A stretch of DNA of 64,000 nt from Eubacteriales bacterium (GCA_021373115.1 JAJFTI010000014.1:21124-85123); one strand, 5' to 3'. Positions 25,310 to 34,689 are shown, counted from the stretch's first letter. Numbers and translations are program-made. The notes: generated by a model not told the origin, from the sequence alone.

Positions 25310-25510
25310 TTACTCGTCCACCACGTGCCCGGCAATATCCGTTTCGTAGGCGACGACCTGTTCGTTCAGCTTTTGCCCGGTTAACGTGCCGGATTCTTCG
25401 TATTCCTGAAACGCCAGTTCGGAAAGCGCCTCCCGCTTGCGCTGGCCTTCGCCATCCAGCACCGGTTCTTCAATCGGGAGTCCGTCAAGCGTTCGAATCC
25501 TTGTTTTCAT
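25310..25510 (-). CDS. Small hypothetical protein
   Basis: A 66-aa acidic soluble protein (MKTRIRTLDGLPIEEPVL...). It is supported as a gene by a well-spaced AGGAG before the ATG and by an extended -10 box (TGcTATAAT) about 40 bp upstream. Its second half, GQKLNEQVVAYETD, is faintly like the C-terminal part of Spo0E-type phosphatases, but the SxxxD motif is absent, so no function is assigned. It lies 88 bp before cdaA with no clear terminator between. Confidence 0.6.
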   Translation of the reverse strand: MKTRIRTLDGLPIEEPVLDGEGQRKREALSELAFQEYEESGTLTGQKLNEQVVAYETDIAGHVVDE

Positions 25511-25835
25511 GGTCTTACTCCTGCCTAACAGTTTTATTATAGCATAACGATTTTCAGATTCCTGTGACGAAATTTGAATTTTCCGTGGCGTTTCGTGTGT
25601 TTATGCATTACCGGGTTCGTTGTTTGCCCGGCGGCCATCCGCCCGGCAGGATTTGCGGTCAAAATTGTTGAACCGGACGGTTCAATTTTCCACGCATCGA
25701 TTCTGTGAAATGCGGAATGCAGGCGATTTGACGCGATCTTCTTTTTTATATCTTTGTTCTTTATTATTGGCACAATACCGTGTTAAAATCAAGTATAAGC
25801 ATTTCTTTTTTATTCCTTTCAGGGGGACGTAACGT
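25511..25835. promoter_or_regulatory. 325-bp divergent intergenic region with two extended -10 promoters
   Basis: No gene is seen. A minus-strand TGcTATAAT near 25540 serves the 66-aa gene, and a plus-strand TGtTAAAAT at 25781-25789 serves the ART-like gene, with TTATTA 17 bp before it. The inverted repeat TTGAACCGG/CCGGTTCAA (25668-25685, around a short AC centre) lies in the middle. Confidence 0.5.
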
Positions 25836-26411
25836 ATGCTGCTGTACCACGGTTCTTCCACGGGCGATTTGCGTATCCTTCAACCATTCACAGCGGATCA
25901 CGGTAAACCCTACGTGTATTTGACGACCGACTCCGTCTCCGCCGGTTTTTACGCCGCAAGCATGGTCGAGCGTCCCTATTACTGGTTTCCTTACGGTTAC
26001 GACGCAAACGGCAAGCCGTTCTATTCGGAGCTCTATCCCGGCGCCTTCCCGGAAGCTTACCAAAGGAAAAGCGGCTATCTCTATGCCTGCGAGGCGGATG
26101 AGAAAAAGTTGCTGCGTTTCGCCTCCAACCCGAATACGCGCCTCTCGACCGAGCCGGTCGCCGTGATGCGCTGCGAACGGATTCCCGATTTATACGACTG
26201 GTTTCTGCAGCAGGAAAAAGAGGGACGGCTCACCATACAGCGATACTCCAGTTTTACGCAGGAAGCGCTTTCCATCTGGCACGAAATGATCTTGGAGGAA
26301 CTGCGGGACGCCTGCAGCACCGGCTCGCGGGACAATTCCTACGCGCGGTTCGTGCAGGAAAAGCTGCCCGCAATCTGGAGCCGCTTTCTGCGCGAAACGG
26401 AAACGGCCTGA
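25836..26411 (+). CDS. Hypothetical protein with ADP-ribosyltransferase-like N-terminus
   Basis: A 191-aa soluble protein without a named domain. The start LLYHGSSTGDLRILQPF and the following YVYLTTDSVSAGFYA (about 27-41) resemble the first two NAD-contact strands of small Arr-type ADP-ribosyltransferases (YHGT..., VYLT...). The rest is rich in aromatic and acidic residues and ends in a helical tail. No toxin partner or immunity gene lies next to it. GGGGGAC precedes the ATG. The gene stands alone between promoters and a bidirectional terminator. The ART relationship is a pattern match by eye and needs a structure-based test. Confidence 0.6.
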   Translation: MLLYHGSSTGDLRILQPFTADHGKPYVYLTTDSVSAGFYAASMVERPYYWFPYGYDANGKPFYSELYPGAFPEAYQRKSGYLYACEADEKKLLRFASNPNTRLSTEPVAVMRCERIPDLYDWFLQQEKEGRLTIQRYSSFTQEALSIWHEMILEELRDACSTGSRDNSYARFVQEKLPAIWSRFLRETETA

Positions 26412-26468
26412 TTTGCCCATTCCGCGATTCTTGTTATAACGGGAATCCTCTTACGATCGCTTGACCAC

Positions 26469-26500
26469 GCAAAATGCCGTCTTTTGGGACGGCATTTTGC
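26469..26500. terminator. Bidirectional terminator
   Basis: GCAAAATGCCGTC and GACGGCATTTTGC form a perfect 13-bp stem between the ART-like gene and the convergent protease gene. Confidence 0.92.
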
Positions 26501-26520
26501 TATGGAATCCGATTTTCGGC

Positions 26521-29073
26521 TTAGTCGTTCTTGACCGTCGGCGTCCAGTATTGCCCGCCGTAGATGTCCGTAATACGATAGCACATCTGCCAGGAAGCGC
26601 CGTCGCCCAGCGGCGCGTTGCCGATTTCCCAATCCCCCGTCGCAACCATCTGTTCGCCGAGATAGTAGGAGTCGTTAAACGTTCCGTCGTAGTTGTAGTA
26701 GTCGCAGAGGAAGTCGATCTTGTCCCCGGCGTTGATCGCGACAAGCCCTTTGCGAATCGTGTCCGTCGTGGCGGCTTCGTAATCCGTCTGCGCGCCAAGC
26801 ACCGTGCCATAGGGGTTTTCGCTCGTGAACTCCAGTATGATGTTCACGCGCGTTCCGTTGAGCATTGCCGGCACGCGGCCGAGAATCGTGTAACCATCGT
26901 CCACCTGATCCTCGCTCACGAGGTAATACGCAACCACCTGCCCGTTGAGCGAAAGCCATGTGCCGTCGTACGCCATGATCAGGTCGTTGTCCGCGTCGTA
27001 GTCCGCAACGTTGTCCAGACCGAGGTCGATATACCCTTCCCCGTCGTCCACATAGACGTTTTGCTCCAGCGTGACCACCGAGCTCCACTGGTCTTCCGTC
27101 AATACAAGCGTGGGCGTGTCGCCCTTATAGGTGAGCATCAGGTTGGCAAAGCCCGCGTTGTTCTCCTGATAGGAGGCGATCGAACTGCGAACCAGCGCTT
27201 CGTCCACCCAGCTGGAATCCTTGTCCCCCGTGACCACGCTGCGGTTGGAAAGGAAGAGGTCGATGAGCTGCGTAACCGTATCGCCGGAAGCGGAAGCGGT
27301 CTCTTCGCTCGTTGCCGAACTGCCAAGGAGCGTTCCGAGCAAGCTCCCCGTGTTGTCGCCCAGCAGCGTGCCCAGCGGGTTCTCGCTGGAACCGCTCGCC
27401 ACCTGCCCGCCCGCGGCGACGGACGCAAAGCTCTTAATGCACTTGCTGTAGCTCGCGTCCAGGCCGATTGCGTCGTAGGTCTCAATCGCCGCGCTGACCT
27501 TGCTCAGCGACTGATATGGAAAATAGATCGAAACGCCGTTTGCATGCGAAATATTCGTTGAATTCCGGTTGTATTTCACGCATCCGTTCAATGCGCTCAC
27601 GAGCGCGTTGGATTCGGCCGTATCCAGATTCTGCGCAAAATGAATCAGGTCGATCTGATTGATCTTGCTGCTTGTCGAGAAATCCTTCGAGCCGCTGCGT
27701 GCCTCGGCTACCTTTGAAAACTCGTTGTTCGAAATCAGATCCCCGGTGGAGGATGAAAACGCCGTAAACGCGGAAGGCACTGTCCCTTTCATTTCCGCCA
27801 AGTCGATCATGGAAAGCGTCGTCTGGCTCGATCCGCTCATCTTCACGTAATCGTCGATGATTTCCTTGCCCAGATCGAGCGTCGAAACCGACGGATCGGC
27901 GCTCAGCGAGGAAAGCCAGTTCGTATAATACCAGCCTGTGCCCGGCTCCACCGCCTCGGAGGCGATCAGGTAGTCCGCGTACTGCTCCGTGACCAGCGCG
28001 GTTTCGAGGGTTGCCATCAGGCACGCGTCGAACCCGATCGCGTCGAACTTGACGCCGCCGTTTTTCAGCGCGGTATTGATCTCGTCCAGACTCATGCTGT
28101 CCCCGGGAAAGATTTCGTCGTAACCATAGCCCGTCAGCGAACCGCCGCCGTGATCCCAGAGAACGAGCAGATAACGATCCGCCGGATATTCGCTTTTACA
28201 GTATTGTATGAAATCCGCGAGCGTCTCCGGCTCCACCATGGACTGCTTGCCGAGGTTTGCGTCGAGCGTCTGCAGACCGCCCTGTTTTACGCGGAAGCGC
28301 TGGTTTGTGTTGCCCTTGATCAAGCTGTTCTGCCAGCGCGAAGTTCCGCCCGTTTCCACAATCACGCGTATATTGTCGCTCAGCGTTGCGCTCGCCATCT
28401 CCTCAAGGTCGGAGGTGGCCATGCCGCCTTCGCTCTCCAGATCGGTGCCGCACATGTAAACCATGACGGTCACGTCCTGCGCCGCCGCTGTGTCCACGTA
28501 TTTTTCACGCGCGGCGGAGTTGACCGTACGATCCGGCTCGTGCGCCGAATAGGCCGCTTCCGTCGAGGAGACGGACGAAATCTGCCCGCTCGTTGCGCCG
28601 CCGAGGAGCGAACCGAGCGCATCCGTTACCGCGGTGCTCGAATCGGTCGAGTCCGTGCTCCCGTCCACGCTGGAAAGCCCCGAGCCGCCCGTGTCCTGCG
28701 TTGTGCTGTAGCCGCCAAGCAGCGTGTCCAGAATGCCGCCGGAGGAACTGCCGGAGCATTGCCGGAACAGGAAGATGCCAACGACGACGAGCACCGCGAG
28801 AATCAAAACCCGCTTGAGGCACCCGCTGCGGTTGGAACCGCCGTTTTGATTGTTGTTGCTTGCGCCGCCAATCAGCAGCGCAAGAATGACGGCAAGCAGT
28901 CCGCCGCTTCCAACGCCGCGGTCACCGCCGGAACCGCCGGACGATCCGCCCCCGCCAATGCGCGGGCCGCCGCCAACGCCACCGCCCCCCAGGCCGCTTC
29001 CACGGCGATAAACGTTTCCGCCGCCGGTAACGGTTCTTCTCTCTCTGCCGCCGGGTCTGTTCGCTGGACTCAT
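26521..29073 (-). CDS. Clostripain-family (C11) cysteine protease, membrane anchored
   Basis: An 850-aa protein. A Gly/Arg-rich N-terminal tail (about 1-55) precedes two hydrophobic segments (about 60-72 and 88-105), then a Ser/Gly-rich linker and the C11 peptidase domain from TVMVYMCGTDLE (about 200). The catalytic His lies in LVLWDHGGG (about 304) and the catalytic Cys in IGFDACLMA (about 345-353). The C-terminal 230 residues form a beta-rich domain. Clostripains cleave after Arg or Lys and are usually secreted zymogens. GGAGGG precedes the ATG at 29073; an ATG five codons earlier overlaps that ribosome site. The Gly-rich tail on the cytoplasmic side is unusual. Confidence 0.88.
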   Translation of the reverse strand: MSPANRPGGRERRTVTGGGNVYRRGSGLGGGGVGGGPRIGGGGSSGGSGGDRGVGSGGLLAVILALLIGGASNNNQNGGSNRSGCLKRVLILAVLVVVGIFLFRQCSGSSSGGILDTLLGGYSTTQDTGGSGLSSVDGSTDSTDSSTAVTDALGSLLGGATSGQISSVSSTEAAYSAHEPDRTVNSAAREKYVDTAAAQDVTVMVYMCGTDLESEGGMATSDLEEMASATLSDNIRVIVETGGTSRWQNSLIKGNTNQRFRVKQGGLQTLDANLGKQSMVEPETLADFIQYCKSEYPADRYLLVLWDHGGGSLTGYGYDEIFPGDSMSLDEINTALKNGGVKFDAIGFDACLMATLETALVTEQYADYLIASEAVEPGTGWYYTNWLSSLSADPSVSTLDLGKEIIDDYVKMSGSSQTTLSMIDLAEMKGTVPSAFTAFSSSTGDLISNNEFSKVAEARSGSKDFSTSSKINQIDLIHFAQNLDTAESNALVSALNGCVKYNRNSTNISHANGVSIYFPYQSLSKVSAAIETYDAIGLDASYSKCIKSFASVAAGGQVASGSSENPLGTLLGDNTGSLLGTLLGSSATSEETASASGDTVTQLIDLFLSNRSVVTGDKDSSWVDEALVRSSIASYQENNAGFANLMLTYKGDTPTLVLTEDQWSSVVTLEQNVYVDDGEGYIDLGLDNVADYDADNDLIMAYDGTWLSLNGQVVAYYLVSEDQVDDGYTILGRVPAMLNGTRVNIILEFTSENPYGTVLGAQTDYEAATTDTIRKGLVAINAGDKIDFLCDYYNYDGTFNDSYYLGEQMVATGDWEIGNAPLGDGASWQMCYRITDIYGGQYWTPTVKND

Positions 29074-29135
29074 CTGTTTTCCCTCCAACCTTTTCCGATA
29101 GGAATCCTGTGCTTTTCACCGTTCCATAGTGCGGT

Positions 29136-30179
29136 TCAGTTTGCTGTAAACGCGCTGAACCCCGCATGCTCCAGAATCTTGCTCTCGCCGAAGTCGTCCC
29201 CGTAGTTCAAATCGCAGCCATACCGGTCCAGATACGGCGAATAGGTGATTACTTCGATCGTGTCTTTTGCCGGGTCGAACCGCAGGATGCGCAGATATCC
29301 GCCGCCGCCGTCCTTCTCGTGCTGCAGGTTAAGCATCATCTGAAACACTGTGCGGTCGGCAGCGCCGTCCCCGTTGTCATCGAATTCCACAGGCCGGTAA
29401 GCCGCGCCCGGCTCGTGCCCGCAGAGCACCATACGGATATTCGGGCTGGCCGCAACCACGCTGTCCAGCAGATACCGGCCAACCGAGGAGTACCCGCCCG
29501 GATCGAGATAGCTGTGGAAGCAGAGAATCGCATAATGATCGGCGTATGTTTTGCAGGTCGCGTTGATCCAATCCGCCGCCTCGCGTTCATACCCATAGGA
29601 AATGGAGAACAGGATGAACGGAACCCCGCCCGCTTCAAACGTCGTGTAGTAAACATACCCCTGATCGTCGAACGCGTTCTTCGGGTCGTAATTCGTATCC
29701 GGCCGGTTGTCCAGATAGGGCGTATACTGATCCCAATAGCTTTCGATATCGTGATTCCCGCCAACCGTCAAGAGGATCATATCCTCCGGCAGCAGCGCAA
29801 ATGCCTGCTTCATGTTTTCCCACTGATAATCCTTATACGAGCCGCGGATGATATCTCCGGTATGAATCGCGGCAATCGTATTCCACTTTGCCTGAGTATC
29901 CGCAATCCACTGCGTCATGCCGCAGAAAATATCGTTTCGGTTTGCCGCATATTCCTGCGTATCGCTCATCCATGCAAACGAAAAAGGAGTCGGTTCCGGT
30001 TTTGCCGATGGAGTCGGTTCCGGCGTGGCCGTTGGTTCCGGCGTCCCGGCCGGATCCGGAGCGGTTGTGTCTGCGGACGGTTGTACGGGCGGCTGCGAGA
30101 ACGCGCCGGAACATCCGGTAAAAAGCAGAAGCATCCAAACAAGTAAACAACACAAGATCAGCCGGGGTCGTTTCATCAT
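29136..30179 (-). CDS. Metallophosphoesterase lipoprotein
   Basis: A 347-aa exported protein. The signal peptide ends in the lipobox LFTGC (about 19-23). A Pro/Thr/Glu linker with repeated EPT units (about 40-65) spans the wall. The calcineurin-like domain has WMSDTQEY (about 70), HTGDIIRG (about 106), VGGNHDIES (about 139), CFHSYLDP (about 217) and LCGHEPGA (about 250). It would act on phosphoesters outside the cell. Two ATG codons are adjacent (30179 and 30176); a TAGGAT hexamer ends 6 nt before the second, but the -35 region is poor, and no Shine-Dalgarno is seen. It diverges from the alkaline phosphatase lipoprotein. Confidence 0.87.
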   Translation of the reverse strand: MMKRPRLILCCLLVWMLLLFTGCSGAFSQPPVQPSADTTAPDPAGTPEPTATPEPTPSAKPEPTPFSFAWMSDTQEYAANRNDIFCGMTQWIADTQAKWNTIAAIHTGDIIRGSYKDYQWENMKQAFALLPEDMILLTVGGNHDIESYWDQYTPYLDNRPDTNYDPKNAFDDQGYVYYTTFEAGGVPFILFSISYGYEREAADWINATCKTYADHYAILCFHSYLDPGGYSSVGRYLLDSVVAASPNIRMVLCGHEPGAAYRPVEFDDNGDGAADRTVFQMMLNLQHEKDGGGGYLRILRFDPAKDTIEVITYSPYLDRYGCDLNYGDDFGESKILEHAGFSAFTAN

Positions 30180-30268
30180 GCTATCCTATCGTCTTTCCCA
30201 TTTTCATTGCGCCGTCTCGGCGGTCTGTCCGTATCTTTATCTTATCATCCGCAGGCGCTTGCGTCCAG

Positions 30269-30297
30269 TTGTATGCGCCCTTAAATCGTGCTAGAAT
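30269..30297 (+). promoter_or_regulatory. Promoter of the alkaline phosphatase gene, leaderless type
   Basis: TTGTAT at 30269-30274, a 17-bp spacer and an extended -10 TGcTAGAAT ending at 30297. The ATG at 30304 follows after 6 nt with no Shine-Dalgarno. Confidence 0.68.
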
Positions 30298-30303
30298 TAA
30301 TCT

Positions 30304-31752
30304 ATGTTCCCGTTTCGCCGTAGTAAACGAATACTTTCCGCTTTCGCCGCGCTGCTGCTGCTTACATGCGCGGGCTGTTTGCCGAGCGCACCGCAATCCG
30401 CCACGCCCGTTCCTTCCAATGAACCGGTCGTTCTCGCGCCGCCGTCCGCCTCACCTTTGCCAACACCGCTGCCGGAACCCGCGCTGAAGTATCTCTTTCT
30501 GTTCATTGGCGACGGTATGGGCCCAAAACAGGTGCAGGCCGCCAGCGAAGCACTCCTTGCCGGTGGTCGGGAGCCGCTCCACTTTCTTGGATTTCCCGTC
30601 GTTGGCAACGTGCGCACGAAAAACATAGATCGGGAAACGACGGATTCCGCGGCGGCCGCCACGGCGATTGCCACCGGAACGAAAACGCTCAACGGTTACC
30701 TCGGTCTGGACGAGAATAAAAACCGTCTTGTCGAAATCTCGGAAACCCTGCGCGATATGGGTCGCAAGGTCGGAATTCTGACCACCGTTTCGCTCGACCA
30801 CGCCACTCCGGCGGGTTTTTACGCGCACGTGGACTCCCGCAGGTCTTACGATATGATCGCGGACGATCTCTTTGCCAGCGGGTTCGACTTTTTCGCGGGC
30901 GGCCGGTTTCACGACACGCCGGACGTGGCGGAGCATGCCGCCGAAAACGGCTATACCATCCTGTCCTCTCCCGCGGATCCGGCGGAATCGGCGGATAAAC
31001 TGATCGTTTCCTCCGGCCTGGTCTTTGGCGATTATGGCGTTCCGCCCGCGATCGACGGCGGCGCGCGCGCGGGTTGGCTCAAGCAGTGCACCGCGCTCGC
31101 CATTTCCCGGCTCGATCAGCCGAACGGCTTTTTCATCATGGTTGAAGGCGGGCGCATCGACTATTTTTGCCACTACAACGACGCGGGTTCGTTCGTTGCC
31201 GAACTGCTCGACATGAACGACGCGCTGGCAGAAGCGCTCGCGTTCTATACGGCGCATCCGAGCGAAACGCTGATTCTGGTCACGGCGGATCATGAAACGG
31301 GGGACGTTTCGCTGTCCGAGGGGGATCGCGCCGTGCTCCTGCGGCAAACCATTTCCTGCGACAACTGCGACGATACGCTCGTTGCGCAGTGCGTTTCCGC
31401 GCAAACGCCGTTTTCCGATGCGCTGCCGCTCTTTGCAGCCGCATTCGGGCTTGGCGAGCTTACGGCGGACGAAACCGCCTACCTAAAGGAAGCTTACGGC
31501 CATACGCTGAAGGGCGATCTTCCAAGCAGCAAGTCCAACGAGGAATACGGCGTGTACGAGCCGATTACCTCCGCCTGCGCAACGCTCGTCGCCACGCGCG
31601 CGGGGCTTCGCTTTGGTTCCGGCGCACACACGGGAAAAGACGTTTCCGTCTACGCGCTTGGCGTCGGTTCGGAGTTCTTCGCGGGGAACTATGAAAATAC
31701 AAAACTGCACGACGCGATTCTGCAGGCGGTCGCCGCATACCCGCTGTCCTGA
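30304..31752 (+). CDS. Alkaline phosphatase family lipoprotein
   Basis: A 482-aa exported phosphomonoesterase of the PhoA superfamily. Signal peptide with lipobox TCAGC (about 21-25), then a Pro/Ser-rich linker. The enzyme core has FIGDGMGPKQ (about 67-76, first metal Asp), the nucleophile Ser in TTDSAAAATAIATG (about 112-125), DHATPAGFYAHV (about 164-175), MVEGGRIDYFCHYND (about 279-293) and TADHETGD (about 333-340). It would release phosphate outside the membrane. The message appears leaderless. It faces away from another phosphoesterase lipoprotein, and a beta-CASP nuclease follows after 70 bp. No Pho box was recognised. Confidence 0.92.
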   Translation: MFPFRRSKRILSAFAALLLLTCAGCLPSAPQSATPVPSNEPVVLAPPSASPLPTPLPEPALKYLFLFIGDGMGPKQVQAASEALLAGGREPLHFLGFPVVGNVRTKNIDRETTDSAAAATAIATGTKTLNGYLGLDENKNRLVEISETLRDMGRKVGILTTVSLDHATPAGFYAHVDSRRSYDMIADDLFASGFDFFAGGRFHDTPDVAEHAAENGYTILSSPADPAESADKLIVSSGLVFGDYGVPPAIDGGARAGWLKQCTALAISRLDQPNGFFIMVEGGRIDYFCHYNDAGSFVAELLDMNDALAEALAFYTAHPSETLILVTADHETGDVSLSEGDRAVLLRQTISCDNCDDTLVAQCVSAQTPFSDALPLFAAAFGLGELTADETAYLKEAYGHTLKGDLPSSKSNEEYGVYEPITSACATLVATRAGLRFGSGAHTGKDVSVYALGVGSEFFAGNYENTKLHDAILQAVAAYPLS

Positions 31753-31822
31753 TCGGCGGTGTACCCGCCGTTTCGATCCTTCGCCTGCAGCGAAACGATA
31801 TCATGCAAGGAAAGGCAAACAA

Positions 31823-33469
31823 ATGAAACTTACGTTTATTGGAGCGGATCACGAGGTGACCGGCAGCTGCAGCCACCTCGAACTCGGCGGCAAGCGAATC
31901 CTCGTTGACTACGGCATGGAGCAGGGCAAGGATTTTTACCAGAACGCGCCGCTGCCTTCGCTGCCAACCGAAATTGACGAGGTGCTTCTGACCCACGCGC
32001 ACATGGATCACGCGGGTCTGCTTCCGCTGCTCTACAAAAACGGTTTTCGCGGCCCAATCCACGCAACGAAAGCCACCTGCAATCTTTGCGACATCATGCT
32101 CCGCGACAGCGCGCATATTCAGGAGTTTGAAGCGGAATGGCGAAACCGGAAAGGCGCGCGCAGCGGCGAAGCCCCCTATGTTCCGCTCTATACGATGGAG
32201 GATGCGCAGGGTGTATTAAAGCTCTTTGTTCCGCATTCCTACGACGCAAAATTCACCCTCTACGATGGGATTGACGTGCGTTTTACGGATGCGGGCCATC
32301 TGCTTGGTTCGTCCTACATCGAAATCTGGGTCAATGAAAACGGCGAACAGCGAAAAATCGTTTTCTCCGGCGACATCGGCAACATCAACCAGCCATTGCT
32401 GCGCGATCCCTCGCTTGTAGACGAAGCGGATTATATTATGGTGGAATCCACCTATGGCGACCGCGTGCATGAAGCGCCGCCGGATTATGCGCTGGCGCTG
32501 GCGGACGTTTTGCAGCGCACCTTCGACCGCGGAGGGAACGTCGTCATTCCGTCGTTCGCCGTTGGACGCACGCAGGAGCTCCTCTACTTCATCCGCCGCA
32601 TCAAAGCGGAAAAGCTGGTGCACGGGCATACGAACTTCCCCGTCTTTGTCGACAGTCCGCTTGCCAACGCGGCAACGCGAATCTTCGTTGAAAACGCGGA
32701 GTTCTGCTTCGACGCGGAGGCGAAATCCTTTATCGACAAAGGTATCAACCCGCTGGAATTCAGCGGTCTGAACATTTCGCAGACCAGTCAGGATTCTATT
32801 TCGATCAATACGGATCCGCGCCCGAAGGTGATCCTTTCCGCAAGCGGAATGTGCGAAGCGGGCAGAATTAAGCATCATCTGAAGCATAACCTGTGGGATG
32901 CGAAAAACACCGTCCTCTTCGTTGGATTCCAGGCGCCGGGTACGCTTGGCCGCTCGCTGATCGACGGCGCGGAGAAGGTAAAGCTCTTCGGGGAAACCAT
33001 TCGCGTCAACGCGGAGATCAAGCAGCTCCCCGGCATCAGCGGCCATGGCGACGCGAATATGCTTATCAAGTGGGCAACGCACTTTTCGCCCAAGCCCCGC
33101 CGCGTTTTCGTGAACCACGGGGAATCCGAGGTTTGCGATCTGTTTACCAACCGTTTGAAAAACGAGTTCGGGCTCAACGCGACGTCACCATACAGCGGTT
33201 CGGTTTACGATCTCGTGAAAAACGAATTCATCGTAGAATCGAAACCCGTCCCGCTGGCCGAGCGGGAACCGTCCCGCGAGCGCATACCCGCCCGCGAACA
33301 TGGCGCTCCGGAAGGGCGCATACAAACCGACTCGCCCTACAATGTCCTTCTCGCCGCGCTGGAACGCCTGACCGAGTTGATCCGTTCGAGCAAAGGGCGC
33401 AGCAACCGCGAGCTTAAAACGGTGACCAGCCAGCTCAACGCCATATCGGATTGGTGGGAGCGCGAATAG
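31823..33469 (+). CDS. Metallo-beta-lactamase/beta-CASP RNA nuclease
   Basis: A 548-aa zinc nuclease of the CPSF/YSH1-like beta-CASP group. Motifs in order: GADHEVTGSCSHLEL (7-21), LTHAHMDHAGLLP (56-68), FTDAGHLLGSSY (about 154-165), FSGDIG (about 180), then the beta-CASP insert with PSFAVGRTQELLY (about 237-249), SASGMCEAGRI (about 336-346) and the late HGD and NHGE motifs (about 409 and 431). It probably acts on RNA ends in the cytoplasm. AAGGAAAGG precedes the ATG at 31823; the open frame upstream lies inside the alkaline phosphatase gene and is not used. A variable Arg/Glu-rich linker leads to a short C-terminal helix. A terminator follows. Confidence 0.9.
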   Translation: MKLTFIGADHEVTGSCSHLELGGKRILVDYGMEQGKDFYQNAPLPSLPTEIDEVLLTHAHMDHAGLLPLLYKNGFRGPIHATKATCNLCDIMLRDSAHIQEFEAEWRNRKGARSGEAPYVPLYTMEDAQGVLKLFVPHSYDAKFTLYDGIDVRFTDAGHLLGSSYIEIWVNENGEQRKIVFSGDIGNINQPLLRDPSLVDEADYIMVESTYGDRVHEAPPDYALALADVLQRTFDRGGNVVIPSFAVGRTQELLYFIRRIKAEKLVHGHTNFPVFVDSPLANAATRIFVENAEFCFDAEAKSFIDKGINPLEFSGLNISQTSQDSISINTDPRPKVILSASGMCEAGRIKHHLKHNLWDAKNTVLFVGFQAPGTLGRSLIDGAEKVKLFGETIRVNAEIKQLPGISGHGDANMLIKWATHFSPKPRRVFVNHGESEVCDLFTNRLKNEFGLNATSPYSGSVYDLVKNEFIVESKPVPLAEREPSRERIPAREHGAPEGRIQTDSPYNVLLAALERLTELIRSSKGRSNRELKTVTSQLNAISDWWERE

Positions 33470-33506
33470 ATTGTCTTCGGAAACTGTATGGAGTTGACGT
33501 AAGTAA

Positions 33507-33546
33507 AAGGCTGATGACGCAGCAAGCGTTGTCAGCCTTCGTTTTT
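33507..33546 (+). terminator. Rho-independent terminator
   Basis: AAGGCTGATGACGC and GCGTTGTCAGCCTT pair with two wobbles around agcaa, then CGTTTTT. Confidence 0.88.
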
Positions 33547-33591
33547 CACGACTGGATAGTTGCAAAGTTAACGCACCGGCTCCTCTTTTCT

Positions 33592-34491
33592 CTAGAACAG
33601 CGTCACGCGATTCCGCCCATTCTTTTTACTCGCGTAGAGCGCCTCGTCAGCGCGTTGAATGACCGATGCCGCGTTGTCGCCTCCGCGTATCATTGTCGCT
33701 CCAATGGAAATCGTCACGCACAAGGCCGCGCCGTCCCGCTCCAACTCGGATTTTCCGGTCACCTTACATACCTTTTCTGCAATCGTATTCATTTCCGCTT
33801 CGGAAACGCCACGCAGCACGACGATGAACTCTTCTCCACCCCAGCGCCCGATAAAATCGTTTCTACGCAGCGTACTTTGAAAGGTTTTCGTTACCATCCT
33901 AAGCACTTCGTCGCCCATGTTATGCCCGTATTGATCGTTTACACGCTTGAAAAAATCAAGATCCATTATCATGATTCCAAACGGAATGCCAAGTTCCTGA
34001 AAATCCCGCAGTTGATTTGCGAGAAACGTATCGATATATCGCCGATTCGGCAGTTCCGTTAATTGGTCGTACAACGCAAGCTGTTCAAGCTCCTTTACGC
34101 TAAGATCCGACGCTTCCTCGAGTCCCGCGTCGGAAAACACCTCGGCTGCGCCAACAATCTCACCGTTGAGTACCAGCGGTTTTACTTGAATATCCACTCG
34201 AACACGATGTCCGTTTTTATGATGCAAATATACCTGCGCTTCGCGCAGCTTGCCATCCTTGAGCGTTTCCTGAAGCGGGCAGCCATCCAGGCAGAGCTGT
34301 CGCCCCAGACCGTCTACATGGTTCAGTAGGTTATCAAAGCAAGATCGACCGATCATCTCATGCGCGGAAAACCCGGTAATCTGTTCTGCTCCTTTGTTCC
34401 AAAACGTGATTCCCCTGTCCTTATCGACGAAGTACATACCTTCCCTAAGGTCGTTCAGAATTGCGAAGCAATCACACATTTCATATCGCAT
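33592..34491 (-). CDS. PAS-GGDEF diguanylate cyclase
   Basis: A 299-aa cytoplasmic signalling protein. A PAS domain (about 8-125; REGMYFVDKDRGITFWNKGAE, FDNLLNH, HKNGHRV) senses an unknown signal. A GGDEF domain follows from YDQLTELPNRRYID (about 140), with the active loop GRWGGEEFIVV (about 219-229) intact, so cyclic di-GMP synthesis is expected. The inhibitory I-site RxxD is present as RRND, five residues before GGEEF, so product feedback is likely. No membrane segment is seen. No EAL or HD-GYP partner and no PilZ protein is in this window. Confidence 0.92.
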   Translation of the reverse strand: MRYEMCDCFAILNDLREGMYFVDKDRGITFWNKGAEQITGFSAHEMIGRSCFDNLLNHVDGLGRQLCLDGCPLQETLKDGKLREAQVYLHHKNGHRVRVDIQVKPLVLNGEIVGAAEVFSDAGLEEASDLSVKELEQLALYDQLTELPNRRYIDTFLANQLRDFQELGIPFGIMIMDLDFFKRVNDQYGHNMGDEVLRMVTKTFQSTLRRNDFIGRWGGEEFIVVLRGVSEAEMNTIAEKVCKVTGKSELERDGAALCVTISIGATMIRGGDNAASVIQRADEALYASKKNGRNRVTLF

Positions 34492-34629
34492 ACTGTCCTC
34501 CTATATGACAACCGTTTTAATCCGCACAATCACGTGTTTGTGTTTATTATATCACATTGTATCTATCTTCTATATATCATCATAATAGCCGATTCATATA
34601 CGACTCAAAAACTCCTCCCGAACTGAAAC

Positions 34630-34664
34630 AGTAAGAAGCGCGTGCTTTGTCTGGCACGCGCTTC
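34630..34664 (-). terminator. Terminator after the SH3 protein gene
   Basis: GAAGCGCGTGC and GCACGCGCTTC form a perfect 11-bp stem; on the minus strand TTACTGTTTC follows. Confidence 0.75.
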
Positions 34665-34689
34665 AAATGATATCCTCGCAGTATGTTCC

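Noticed and set aside
25310..25510. Spo0E-type phosphatase
   Set aside because: A faint similarity in the C-terminal half is present, but the SxxxD motif is missing, so the small protein is left unnamed.
30174..30188. Leaderless start of the phosphoesterase lipoprotein gene
   Set aside because: TAGGAT lies 6 nt before the second of two ATG codons on the minus strand, but no -35 or extended -10 element supports it, so it is not counted with the other five.
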